From positions 1 to 48,229 of the forward strand of contig CAXBCP010000034.1 of assembly GCA_963974055.1 (NCBI GenBank): a stretch of DNA of 48,229 nt. Reading direction: 5' to 3'. Source of the stretch: CAXBCP01 sp963974055 (GTDB lineage Bacteria; Pseudomonadota; Alphaproteobacteria; MPNO01; UBA830). Made by a program: the position numbers and the translations under genes. Numbering within the stretch: position 1 is the stretch's first letter; each line of letters starts with the position of its first letter. Shown piece by piece: positions 32,840 through 40,657 of this stretch. The notes below the pieces were generated by a model. It made no database searches. It worked only from the letters and a program-made list of their open reading frames with translations, and was not told the DNA's origin.

Positions 32840-33877
32840 TTACGATTTCAAAAACGGGTTTCCCGCCCGTGAGGCCGGGCTGTCTGCGGGATCGGCGACG
32901 CCGCCGGGGGGTGCCATCAGCCCGAGATGGTCGATCAGGTCGATCAGCTTGCGCAGGGTTTCCAGCTGATAGGCATCCACGTCGATATCGCGGTAGTCGT
33001 AGAATCCGCGGCCCTCTCGCAGACCGTTGCGGCCTTCCTTCATGTATTGTTCGGCGATCGCCGGCACTTCGAACCGGTCGGAATCGAACGCCTTTTTCAT
33101 ATAGTTTCCGGCATAGTAAAGGATGTCGTTGCCGCCCCAGTCGATGAATTCGATCAGGCCGAGAATGGCGAAGCGCAGCCCGAAGCCGACGCGCACGGCC
33201 TTGTCGATTTCCTCCGCGGGGGCGATGCCGTCCTCGACCGCGCGGGCGGCTTCGGACATGGCGAGGGACTGGATGCGCGGCACCACGAAACCCGGCATGG
33301 CCTTCAGAACCACCGGCACCTTGCCGACGGCTTCGAGGATTTCCTTAAGACGCTCGACCACCGCCGGAGACGTCTCGCTGCCCACGCTCATCTCGACCAG
33401 CGGGATCAGGAAAGCGGGGTTGAGCCAGTGGGCGTTGAGGAACCGGTCGCGCCCGGTCACGAAGGCGGCCAGTTCGTCGACCAGCATGGTCGACGTGGTC
33501 GAGGCGATGATGGCGTCGGGCGCCGCATGCTCGCTGGCAATGGCAAAGGCGCGTTCCTTCGCATCCAGCACTTCGGGCACGCCTTCAAAGATCAGCGGCG
33601 CATCGCCGAGCGCATCGGCGGCGCGTTCCAGCGGCCACACCGTTACACGGGCCATGATCCCTTCGATATCGTCCGGCGCGATCCGGCCGAGCGCTGCCAT
33701 CAGCCCGATTGTGCGCCGGATATCTGCCTGCGCCTGGGCTTCGAGCGCCGCAAACTCCCCGGCATCGCGGTCCTTGACGTCGAGCAGCCGGATGTCGTGG
33801 CCGGCATAGGCGAACACATGAGCAAGGCCGCGCCCCATGCGGCCCGCGCCGATCGCGGCGACGACGGGCTTGGTCAC
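32840..33877 (-). CDS. 3-hydroxyacyl-CoA dehydrogenase-family protein
   Basis: A 345-residue protein. The Rossmann motif AIGAGRMGRGLA (8-19), the ASTTSTMLVDELA segment, HWLNPAFLIPLVEM with the catalytic-type H150 region, and the two helical C-terminal repeats (GFVVPRIQSLAMSEAARAVEDGIA) match 3-hydroxyacyl-CoA and L-gulonate/carnitine dehydrogenases. The start is GTG at 33877, overlapping the TGA of the opine-dehydrogenase-like gene, so the two are translationally coupled. This association suggests a non-beta-oxidation substrate such as carnitine or an amino-acid derivative. Confidence 0.82.
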   Translation of the reverse strand: MTKPVVAAIGAGRMGRGLAHVFAYAGHDIRLLDVKDRDAGEFAALEAQAQADIRRTIGLMAALGRIAPDDIEGIMARVTVWPLERAADALGDAPLIFEGVPEVLDAKERAFAIASEHAAPDAIIASTTSTMLVDELAAFVTGRDRFLNAHWLNPAFLIPLVEMSVGSETSPAVVERLKEILEAVGKVPVVLKAMPGFVVPRIQSLAMSEAARAVEDGIAPAEEIDKAVRVGFGLRFAILGLIEFIDWGGNDILYYAGNYMKKAFDSDRFEVPAIAEQYMKEGRNGLREGRGFYDYRDIDVDAYQLETLRKLIDLIDHLGLMAPPGGVADPADSPASRAGNPFLKS

Positions 33878-34962
33878 GCCAGGCCCTCGTCGAGCAGGGT
33901 GCGCAGGTCGTCGCGGCCGAGGCCGTCGAGACCGATATTCTCCCAGGTCCGCCCCGTCGCACGATAATCCCGGCCGACGGCGGCGCCGCCGATGGCGAGC
34001 AACCCGGCGGCGACGGGGCAGGGGACGCCCGCCCAGTCGCCGAGCGAAACCAGGAACGCGAGGCCCAGCGCGATATCCTCGATCATGTAGCGGTGGGTAA
34101 ACAGGTCGATGTCTTCGCGCCAGTCGCTGGAATCCACCAGTTCGTCATGGGACGTGACCGAATACATCGTGTCGCCGTCGGGATCGCGGTTGTAATGATC
34201 GGCGAGCGGGAAATGCGGCCCGCCATAGCCGAGCGCTTCGCGGATCGCGATACGTTCGGCGTCCAGCGCGTCATGGACGTTGCGGATGGTCGTCTGCGTA
34301 CCTTCGTTGTGGATGTCCCACGCGTCGAAATGCGCGAGCGGGCCCGCGTTCATCAGGATCAGGGGCGGATGAATGATCGGCCCGTAATTGAGCAATGCCG
34401 CATCCAGCGCGTCGCGGCGGCGCTCGGTCTCGGCGAAGACCTGTTCGATTAGGCCAAAGGCGTGGTCCGACAGGCGCGCCGGAAAGATGCCGCTCGGCAG
34501 GCGCACCGTGCGGGTGGTGATCCGGGTGGATCCGTCGGGCTGTTTGCGGACCAGCCAGGGCAGGGTGCCGGCGTCGCCATAGGCGATAGCGGCCTTGTTG
34601 CCGGTATCGCGCACTTGTTTGGCCATCATGTAGCTGCCGAAAGTTCCCGGCGGGATGAACACGACCTGGCCGCCTTTCAGATGCGGGGCGATGGTGTCGG
34701 CGAGGCCGGCCTGGGCGATGCCGGGCAGGGGCGACAGGATCAGCTCGGCGCCGTCCATGGCCTCGGCCACGTCGGTTGTGGCGAGGCCGAGCGCCACGTC
34801 GCGTCGCCCTTTGCCGTCGGAGAGAAGTATGGACTGGCTGTCCAGCACGGGTTTGAAGGCATCGGCATCGCGCCGCCAGAAGCGGACGCTGTGGCCGGCT
34901 TCCGCCGCGTCCGCGGCTGCCGCGTAACAACCGTGGCCGCCGCCCAGAACCGCTACTTCCAT
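33874..34962 (-). CDS. NAD/NADP octopine/nopaline dehydrogenase-family protein
   Basis: A 362-residue opine dehydrogenase-like protein. The Rossmann loop is VLGGGHGCYAAAADAAEAGH at 4-23; the octopine/nopaline dehydrogenase domain follows with the NYGPIIHPPLILMNAG block containing the catalytic-type His. Opine dehydrogenases condense an amino acid with a 2-oxo acid and NADPH, and family members make opine metallophores or degrade opines. Coupled to the 3-hydroxyacyl-CoA dehydrogenase gene by GTGA. A perfect-to-near-perfect AT-rich palindrome lies 30 bases upstream. Confidence 0.8.
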   Translation of the reverse strand: MEVAVLGGGHGCYAAAADAAEAGHSVRFWRRDADAFKPVLDSQSILLSDGKGRRDVALGLATTDVAEAMDGAELILSPLPGIAQAGLADTIAPHLKGGQVVFIPPGTFGSYMMAKQVRDTGNKAAIAYGDAGTLPWLVRKQPDGSTRITTRTVRLPSGIFPARLSDHAFGLIEQVFAETERRRDALDAALLNYGPIIHPPLILMNAGPLAHFDAWDIHNEGTQTTIRNVHDALDAERIAIREALGYGGPHFPLADHYNRDPDGDTMYSVTSHDELVDSSDWREDIDLFTHRYMIEDIALGLAFLVSLGDWAGVPCPVAAGLLAIGGAAVGRDYRATGRTWENIGLDGLGRDDLRTLLDEGLA

Positions 34963-34991
34963 CTTGTCCGCTCCCGCTGAAGGTCAGGGTC

Positions 34992-35017
34992 TATTTGTAT
35001 TCATTTTCATATAAATA
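34992..35017. promoter_or_regulatory. AT-rich inverted repeat upstream of the opine dehydrogenase gene
   Basis: TATTTGTAT (34992-35000) and ATATAAATA (35009-35017) pair with one mismatch over an eight-base spacer. It sits 30 bases in front of the start at 34962, a natural operator position. No regulator gene is adjacent. Confidence 0.45.
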
Positions 35018-35060
35018 GGTCAAATCGTTCGGGCGCTGCCGTCCCCGGCCCGTGCCGGCG

Positions 35061-36152
35061 TCATCGCAGCCCGGCATCCGCGAGCCGCGGCAGGACTTCG
35101 TCGCGGAAATAGGGCAGGTGATCGGTGTAGTTGGCGAACCCCATGGCGAAGGCGTCGATCCCGGCGCGATGGAGTTCGATCAGCTGGGCCGCGACTTCGT
35201 CCGGGTTGCCGACGATGGGGTAGGCGCCGTTACCGCCGCCGGCGCGCTGGCGCAGGCTGCGGCGTACATCTTCCGGCAGACCGTCATACTGTCCCCGGCT
35301 TCTCCGTCCCGCCAGCAGGGTTTCGACGGCGGCGGTGTCGGCCCTCTCCAGCGCGTAATAATCGTGGTATTCCGCCGCTTCGGCGCTGGTCGGCCGGCAG
35401 ACGATATAGCAGTTGGTGAACATGCCGATGTCGCGTCCGTATGCGCCGGCGCGCGCTTTCAGGTCGGCGATGTCGCGGGCGACCTTGTCGGGCGCTGCGT
35501 GGATGCCGGTGAACATCATGTCGGAATTGCGGGCGGCGAATTCGCGGCCGCGGTCGGAACTGCCGGCGCTGACGATCATGGGCCGGCTTGCGGATGCCGG
35601 CTTGGGCTTGATCAGCGCGCCGGCCACCGAATAGTGATCACCGTCGTAATCGAACGGCGTATCCGAGGTCCAGGCGCGGGTGACGATGTCGATCCATTCC
35701 TGGCCCTGCTCGTAGCGCGCCTCGTGCGCATTCATTTCCACCCCGGCCATGGCGAATTCGCCGGTGTTCCAGCCGCAGACGATGTTCAGGCCGAAGCGTC
35801 CGCCCCCGATAAGGTCCGCCGTCACCATTTGCTTGGCGGCGACGATGGGGTTGAACAGCGGCACGTGGACGGTGCCGAACGCCATTATGTTATCGGTCGC
35901 CGCCAGTACGCCCGCCGCCCAGGTGATGGTTTCCAGGCTGCCGCCATTGTGGTCGGTCTCGCCGCCGTAGCCTTTCCAGCGTCCCAGCGGCAGCAGGAAG
36001 TCGAGCCCCGCCGCATCGGCCATTTTCGCGGCGGCGAGGTTCTGTTCCCAGGTGCCTTCCCAGCGCTCGGGCGCAAGCGTCGCCGACAGCCCGCCCGAGC
36101 AGTTGAGGCCGAACAGGCCGAGCTTGAGCTTGTGCCGGTCGAAGCTGCGCAT
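35061..36152 (-). CDS. LLM-class flavin-dependent monooxygenase
   Basis: A 363-residue luciferase-like monooxygenase. The TIM-barrel pattern is clear: LKLGLFGLNCSGGLS at the start, AKMADAAGLDFLLPLGRW, the NIVCGWNTGEFAMAG segment, SAGSSDRGREFAA at the flavin-phosphate site, and GAYPIVGNPDEVAAQL near the end. Members oxidise alkanesulfonates, dimethylsulfone, pyrimidines or nitrilotriacetate with reduced FMN. It lies two bases after the aldo/keto reductase stop, so the two are co-transcribed. No flavin reductase is encoded here. Confidence 0.85.
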   Translation of the reverse strand: MRSFDRHKLKLGLFGLNCSGGLSATLAPERWEGTWEQNLAAAKMADAAGLDFLLPLGRWKGYGGETDHNGGSLETITWAAGVLAATDNIMAFGTVHVPLFNPIVAAKQMVTADLIGGGRFGLNIVCGWNTGEFAMAGVEMNAHEARYEQGQEWIDIVTRAWTSDTPFDYDGDHYSVAGALIKPKPASASRPMIVSAGSSDRGREFAARNSDMMFTGIHAAPDKVARDIADLKARAGAYGRDIGMFTNCYIVCRPTSAEAAEYHDYYALERADTAAVETLLAGRRSRGQYDGLPEDVRRSLRQRAGGGNGAYPIVGNPDEVAAQLIELHRAGIDAFAMGFANYTDHLPYFRDEVLPRLADAGLR

Positions 36153-36154
36153 CG

Positions 36155-37105
36155 CTATCCTTTGACCGGTCCGGGAAGGTCCAGCCCGACGCCCCGGAGA
36201 TGACCGAACAGTTCCGCGAGCCGCGCCGTATCCGCCGCCGGCAATGGCGGGCGCAGGATGGAGGCGATATTGGCTTCGAGATGGGCGGGGTTGCCGGTGC
36301 CGAACAGCACCACGTCGGCGCCGGGCTCGTACCGCGCATAGCGGTAGGCCGCATCGATCACGCTTTCGGCGCCGCCGTCATGGACGAGAAAGCCGAGCGG
36401 TTCCGCTTGATCTGCCAGCGCGTCTGGCACGCGGCCGTCGGCGGCAAGTTCCTTCATCGTCGCGTGCAGCAATCCCGGCTTGCTGAATAGGTTGCGGACG
36501 GCAAACATGATCAGCGTGCCGATATTGCGGTCCCTCGTGTGGGGCAGGACCCGGTTGCGGGCGACCTGGTGCATCATGTTGAAGCCGAGCATCATCACGT
36601 CCCAGTAGTCGTCCTGCACGGCGCGGCCCAGCATAATCTGGTCGTGATCGTGGGGCGACGTTTCGGTGATGCCAAGGAAACGGATCTTGCCCTGTTCCTG
36701 CGCCCGCAGCAGGGCCGGGGCAAGCACGTCCCGGGCATGGTCGTAGGTGTCCGGGTGGACGCCGTGGAGGTGATAGACATCGACGTAGTCGGTGCGCAGT
36801 TCGCGCAGCGACGTATCGATCGCCGCAGATATCTGTTCCGCCGACACGCCGCCCGCATGGTGCTTCGACGATACGACGACGCTGTCGCGGGGAACGTTCG
36901 AAATCGCTTCGCCGAGCACGCCCTCGGTGCCGTAGCCGCGCGCGGTGTCGAAAAAATTCACGCCGAGGTCCATTGCCCGGCGTATCAGCGCCACGGAATC
37001 GGCGGTGCTCTGTCCCGCGCCCTGGCCGATCTTGCTGTTGCCGCCGCAGCCGAGACCGGCGACGCTGACGTTCAGACCGGTTCTTCCGAGTGTCGTATAT
37101 TCCAT
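36155..37105 (-). CDS. Aldo/keto reductase
   Basis: A 316-residue AKR barrel. The catalytic tetrad is D53, Y58, K81 and H114 (motifs FFDTARGYG, SSKHHAG and YHLHGV). The C-terminal ESVIDAAYRYARYEPGADVVLFGTGN provides the NADPH site. The gene starts at 37105 and runs directly into the flavin monooxygenase two bases downstream, forming a two-gene unit. The pair could convert a carbonyl-bearing substrate, but neither substrate is known. Confidence 0.87.
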   Translation of the reverse strand: MEYTTLGRTGLNVSVAGLGCGGNSKIGQGAGQSTADSVALIRRAMDLGVNFFDTARGYGTEGVLGEAISNVPRDSVVVSSKHHAGGVSAEQISAAIDTSLRELRTDYVDVYHLHGVHPDTYDHARDVLAPALLRAQEQGKIRFLGITETSPHDHDQIMLGRAVQDDYWDVMMLGFNMMHQVARNRVLPHTRDRNIGTLIMFAVRNLFSKPGLLHATMKELAADGRVPDALADQAEPLGFLVHDGGAESVIDAAYRYARYEPGADVVLFGTGNPAHLEANIASILRPPLPAADTARLAELFGHLRGVGLDLPGPVKG

Positions 37106-37196
37106 TGCGAGCCTGTTTCTTCCGGTTGGGACGTTGCTGACGCCCGCAAATTATCCGTCTGCCCATATGAAAGCCATCCCGGGCAGGGGGGCGCCG

Positions 37197-37682
37197 TCAG
37201 CCGGCGGATTTGAACGGCAGGGCAAACTTGCCGCCCGCCAGCAGGTAAAGCCCGACGAGAACGAGAACGATCCCGGCGATGCGGCTGAAATCCGCGACGA
37301 CCGGTTTGAACAATGCGGGAAAACTGCCCGCCAGGACAACGGACAGAAAGAACACGATCATGCTGGCAGTGGCATACATCACCGGCGGCAGGCCGGGATT
37401 GGGTGCCAGGCCGATCGCCTGGAAAAGCGCGCCATTGGCGAGCGCGCCGAAAACACATCCGATCGCGACGATAACGCAAATCAGGGGCGGAGACGGCACA
37501 AGCTCAGCGGCCCGACCGCTGAGCGCCAGATAGGTTGCGATGCTTGCCGCCGTCGCGCCGAAATACCACGCCAGGAAAACAAGCGGGTCGATTCCGAACC
37601 TGTATTTGAACAACGGTATGGCGATAAAGGTCGGAACGATGCTGACCGTGGCGAGGATCGACTTTGCGAACCAGGCTTCCAT
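37197..37682 (-). CDS. Small membrane protein, EamA/DMT-transporter-like
   Basis: A 161-residue protein with five hydrophobic segments (about 8-25, 32-52, 66-86, 95-118 and 133-152). The second and third segments with GALANGALFQAIGLAPNPGLPPVMYA resemble half of a drug/metabolite exporter, with the length of a single EamA unit. It would need to dimerise or pair with another half. No partner is adjacent. Function unknown. Confidence 0.6.
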   Translation of the reverse strand: MEAWFAKSILATVSIVPTFIAIPLFKYRFGIDPLVFLAWYFGATAASIATYLALSGRAAELVPSPPLICVIVAIGCVFGALANGALFQAIGLAPNPGLPPVMYATASMIVFFLSVVLAGSFPALFKPVVADFSRIAGIVLVLVGLYLLAGGKFALPFKSAG

Positions 37683-37787
37683 TATCTGTCTTTCCCCGAT
37701 GGTGATCGCGCTTGCGGTTGGAATCGAATTTTTTCAGGAAGCAGCGCCGATGTCACGAAGGGTTTGCGCAGTTGTTTCCGGCCCCGG

Positions 37788-38682
37788 TCACGCGACCGGG
37801 AAATAGCGCTCCAGCCAGTTGCGCAGCGTGAAGGCGACCTGCGGATTGGCGTCGACGAACATGAAATGGTCGGCGCCGTCCAGCAGATGCAGCTCGAAGG
37901 GCGGCCCGGCGTGGCGCGCCAGGCTGAACGCTTCCTCGTAGTCGCACACCCGGTCGCGGGCGCTGTGCAGGATCAGCACCGGGCGCGGTGAAATCCGGGC
38001 CATCATTTCCTCGGGGCGAAACATGAAGGAAGAACGACACCGCGGTTTCCGACGTGAACTGCATCACCGAGTTGTTGGATGTCAGATTGACCTGCAATTC
38101 CTTCGGCATTTCGAATATGTCGAAGCGGTGGATCATTTTCGACGTGCCGGTTTCCTCGCGGTGGCGGATGCCGTCCTGCATCAGCTCCAGAAACCGGTTC
38201 CAGCTTTCATCGCTATGCATGCTGCGCATCATGCGTTCGCCGTTGCCGAGGCCGTTTTCCAGGATCACCGCGCCGACGCGGTCGTCTATCGCGGTGGCAT
38301 ACACTGCCACGGCGGCGCCGAGGCTGGAGCCGCAGAGCGCGATGCGCGCGGGATCGACCTCCGGCCGCGCCGCCATGTAGGTGACGGCGTTTTGCGCGTC
38401 GGAGACTTCTTCCATCGCGATCACGCGGCCCGGTTCTCCGCCGCTGTCGCCGCAACCCCGATAGTCGAAGCGCAATGCGACATAGCCCCAGGATTCGAAC
38501 TGTTCGCAGACCCATTCGGGGCCGCCGTTCTTGTTGGCGCCGAAGCCGTGCATCATGATGATCGCCGGGCGGCGTTCTCCGTCTTCGCGCCCGTCAGGCA
38601 CATGGACGATCCCCGACAGCGCCAGGCCGTCGGACGGGAATGTGATGATTTCCTGCACGAATTCCGTCCCTGTTTGTTGCAC
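37788..38682 (-). pseudogene. Alpha/beta hydrolase interrupted by a one-base frameshift
   Basis: The first frame (from ATG 38682) holds HGFGANKNGGPEW (45-57), the nucleophile elbow G118-S-S120-L-G122 and the cap region up to about residue 218. It then turns into low-complexity Arg/Pro-rich sequence. The other frame (38024-37788) continues correctly with FRPEEMMARISPRPVLILH, the acid D in SARDRV and the catalytic His in GADHF. The combined span of 895 bases is one base over a multiple of three, so one extra base near 38020-38032, in a TTCTTCCTTC run, would account for the break. Either a real pseudogene or a sequencing error. The intact protein would be 297 residues. Confidence 0.8.
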
Positions 38683-38831
38683 GGATCAAGATTGCATATC
38701 AGGGTGGGCGCCGTCGAGCGTCGCAGCTGCGACGGACGGGTAATTGTTCGGGTGTCGGCAGGCTTTACAGTTTCGGGCGGTGACTCGAATAACTGGTTCT
38801 TTAACTCATTGATATTAAATAAAAACTGTTC

Positions 38832-38849
38832 TTGGCACGGATATTGCTT
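38832..38849 (+). promoter_or_regulatory. Sigma-54 (-24/-12) promoter of the PEP-CTERM gene
   Basis: TTGGCACGGATATTGCTT matches the sigma-54 consensus TGGCACG-N4-TTGCW. The GG (38834-38835) and GC (38846-38847) dinucleotides are exactly 12 bases apart, as required. Transcription would begin near 38859, giving a 39-base leader. Upstream (38790-38805) there are two TAACT repeats that could be an enhancer element. Sigma-54 control by PrsK/PrsR is the known mode for some PEP-CTERM genes. Confidence 0.85.
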
Positions 38850-38897
38850 GATATCAGGTCAAGGCCCAATTCCGGGCAAAAATCCAGGGTAATATGA

Positions 38898-39656
38898 ATG
38901 TCGAGATGGCGGAATCTGCTTGGTGCAGGGCTTGTTTTCGGGTTTGCGCTGATGGCGGCGTCCGCCGCCCGTGCCGTGCCGGCGCTCCAGCTCGATATCA
39001 TCGGCGGCACCTATGACGCGGCCACGCAGACCGTCGTTTCCAATGGTCCGAGCTTCACGGTACTGGCGTTGGCGACGGCAACCGGTAACACCTCTTCATC
39101 GGATATTCTCGCCGAAACCTATTTTCTTTCCGCCGCGTTTCTGTCGGGTCCGGCCCAGAGTGCGGGGTTCAATGCCGGTTCGTTCACCGTCGGGGGCGCC
39201 ACCGTTCAGGCCACCGATAGCGGGCTGGATTACGGCGCGCCGCCGATCGATGCCGCACATAACACGAACCTGCCGAACCATGGCGTCTTTCCCACCTATT
39301 TTCATGAAGTTGCGTTTACCTTCGACGGCAGCGACACAACCGCGACCTACAATGCACAGGATGATGCCGGCGGCGGGTTGTTCGACGAAACCGGCAGCGG
39401 CACGTTTTTCGTAAAGTTTGAGGTCAACGTCGCCGGACTGGCCGGCGAGGTGCTTCATTTCGATCTCTACAACATGACGGTCAAGAAAAACGGCGATATC
39501 AAGATCGACGACTTCGCGCCGTTTTCCCATGACGCACAGTCGGGTTCCTCCGGACTTCCGCCGACATCGGTTGAAGTATCCGAGCCCTCGACGATCATCG
39601 TAATCGGGCTGGGTATCCTGGCGCTCGGCGCTGCAAGACGACGCAAGTCTGCCTGA
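38898..39656 (+). CDS. PEP-CTERM sorting-domain secreted protein
   Basis: A 252-residue exported protein. Signal peptide: MSRWRNLLGAGLVFGFALMAAS with cleavage near ARA-V (about 26). The mature part is a beta-rich, Gly/Thr/Asp-rich extracellular domain that begins PALQLDIIGGTYD. The C-terminus is the tripartite PEP-CTERM signal: SEPST (variant of PEPST), a hydrophobic helix IIVIGLGILALG and the basic tail ARRRKSA. It would be processed by exosortase, which must be encoded elsewhere. No second copy is nearby. Its sigma-54 promoter fits extracellular-polysaccharide- or floc-related control in related systems. Confidence 0.88.
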   Translation: MSRWRNLLGAGLVFGFALMAASAARAVPALQLDIIGGTYDAATQTVVSNGPSFTVLALATATGNTSSSDILAETYFLSAAFLSGPAQSAGFNAGSFTVGGATVQATDSGLDYGAPPIDAAHNTNLPNHGVFPTYFHEVAFTFDGSDTTATYNAQDDAGGGLFDETGSGTFFVKFEVNVAGLAGEVLHFDLYNMTVKKNGDIKIDDFAPFSHDAQSGSSGLPPTSVEVSEPSTIIVIGLGILALGAARRRKSA

Positions 39657-39695
39657 ACCCGCCCTGTCGGGGGCAGTACCGGTCGACGATAAAAC

Positions 39696-39724
39696 AACGG
39701 CGGTTTCCACGGGAGACCGCCGTT
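39696..39724. terminator. Terminator after the PEP-CTERM gene
   Basis: AACGGCGGT (39696-39704) pairs with ACCGCCGTT (39716-39724) and is followed by AAGCGTTTT. It lies between the convergent PEP-CTERM and YrdC-like genes. Confidence 0.7.
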
Positions 39725-39763
39725 AAGCGTTTTCCCCTGGTCGTTTCGAGCCCGGGTACCCGC

Positions 39764-40453
39764 TCACCCGGCTTCGTAAGGGTTGGGCGGCAGTTCGATA
39801 TCGAAATGGGTCCGCAATATGTCGTCGATCAGGTCGAAGCAGGATCCGTAGCGGATGACCTTCATGTCGCTGACATTGATCATGGTCGATGAATGATTAT
39901 AGCGGTTCCAGCGCATCAGCCCGTAATCGATGACAATGTCGGCGGCGTCCAGGATCTGTTGTTCGATCTCGGTCGCGCGGAATTTCACGCCCTGCAGCGA
40001 TACGTTGGCCGACGAGCCGATGGCCATGCGGTTATCGGCGAAGGCGAGGCGGGCGATATTGTCCATCAGCGGACCGGCATTGAGCAGCATCGCGAGCGTG
40101 CCGTCATGGGTGGTCTGATTGAGCGTATCTTCGGGCAGGTTGGCGATGGCCGGGTGATCCATACGCACCTTCGCCGCGGTGCCCATGGGCAGGTCCCATT
40201 CCCCGGTAATCGCCTCGACGACGGCGCGGCGGTCGTCGGCGAGGTCGTGCATCGCAAGGTGCATTTCGCGGCAGCCGCAGACGGCGTTGAGCTTTTCGGG
40301 CTTGCGGTTCTTTGCCTCGAAAATGCGCCAGATCGCGTCCGGATCGCAGGCGACGATGACATAGCCGACATGGCTCGGGATCACGCTGATCCCGCCCTGT
40401 TTCAGTACGTCGTAAACCCGTTGTGCGTCGCCTTCGTAGTCGTGGATCGTCAT
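39764..40453 (-). CDS. YrdC/Sua5-like protein
   Basis: A 229-residue protein with the Sua5/YciO/YrdC fold. Visible family features: LKQGGISVIPSHVGYVIVACDP at the start, IFEAKNRKPEKLNAV in place of the usual AKxRPxxxPL, IGSSANVSLQG (SxANxSG-like) and STMINVSDMKVIRYG. Genuine YrdC makes threonylcarbamoyl-AMP for t6A in tRNA, but the degenerate KxR region and an extra C-terminal segment suggest a paralogue such as the YciO-like group, possibly with a different substrate. No tRNA-modification genes are nearby. Confidence 0.72.
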   Translation of the reverse strand: MTIHDYEGDAQRVYDVLKQGGISVIPSHVGYVIVACDPDAIWRIFEAKNRKPEKLNAVCGCREMHLAMHDLADDRRAVVEAITGEWDLPMGTAAKVRMDHPAIANLPEDTLNQTTHDGTLAMLLNAGPLMDNIARLAFADNRMAIGSSANVSLQGVKFRATEIEQQILDAADIVIDYGLMRWNRYNHSSTMINVSDMKVIRYGSCFDLIDDILRTHFDIELPPNPYEAG

Positions 40454-40622
40454 GCCCGCTCGGCCTCCTGGTTATTGTTTGTCCCGGCCATATCGGGCGA
40501 TACGGCGGGGTGGCGTATTATAGTCGCCCGGCGGCGAAAGAGAATGCGTGCGCGGGGTGGGGCGGCGGTGCTATGAAAACCTGTCGCGGCCAGAACGTTG
40601 AAATATTTTACTGAATCAGAAT

Positions 40623-40638
40623 TGTTTCACGTGAAACA
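40623..40638. promoter_or_regulatory. Perfect 16-bp parS site
   Basis: TGTTTCACGTGAAACA is a perfect palindrome identical to the bacterial consensus parS bound by ParB. It lies 19 bases in front of the aminotransferase start. Flanking AATCAG (40614-40619) and CTGATT (40639-40644) extend the symmetry, offset by three bases. parS sites cluster near the replication origin in most bacteria; no parAB, dnaA or gid genes are present here. I saw no other exact copy in the window. Confidence 0.88.
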
Positions 40639-40657
40639 CTGATTATGAGGCGAAAAC

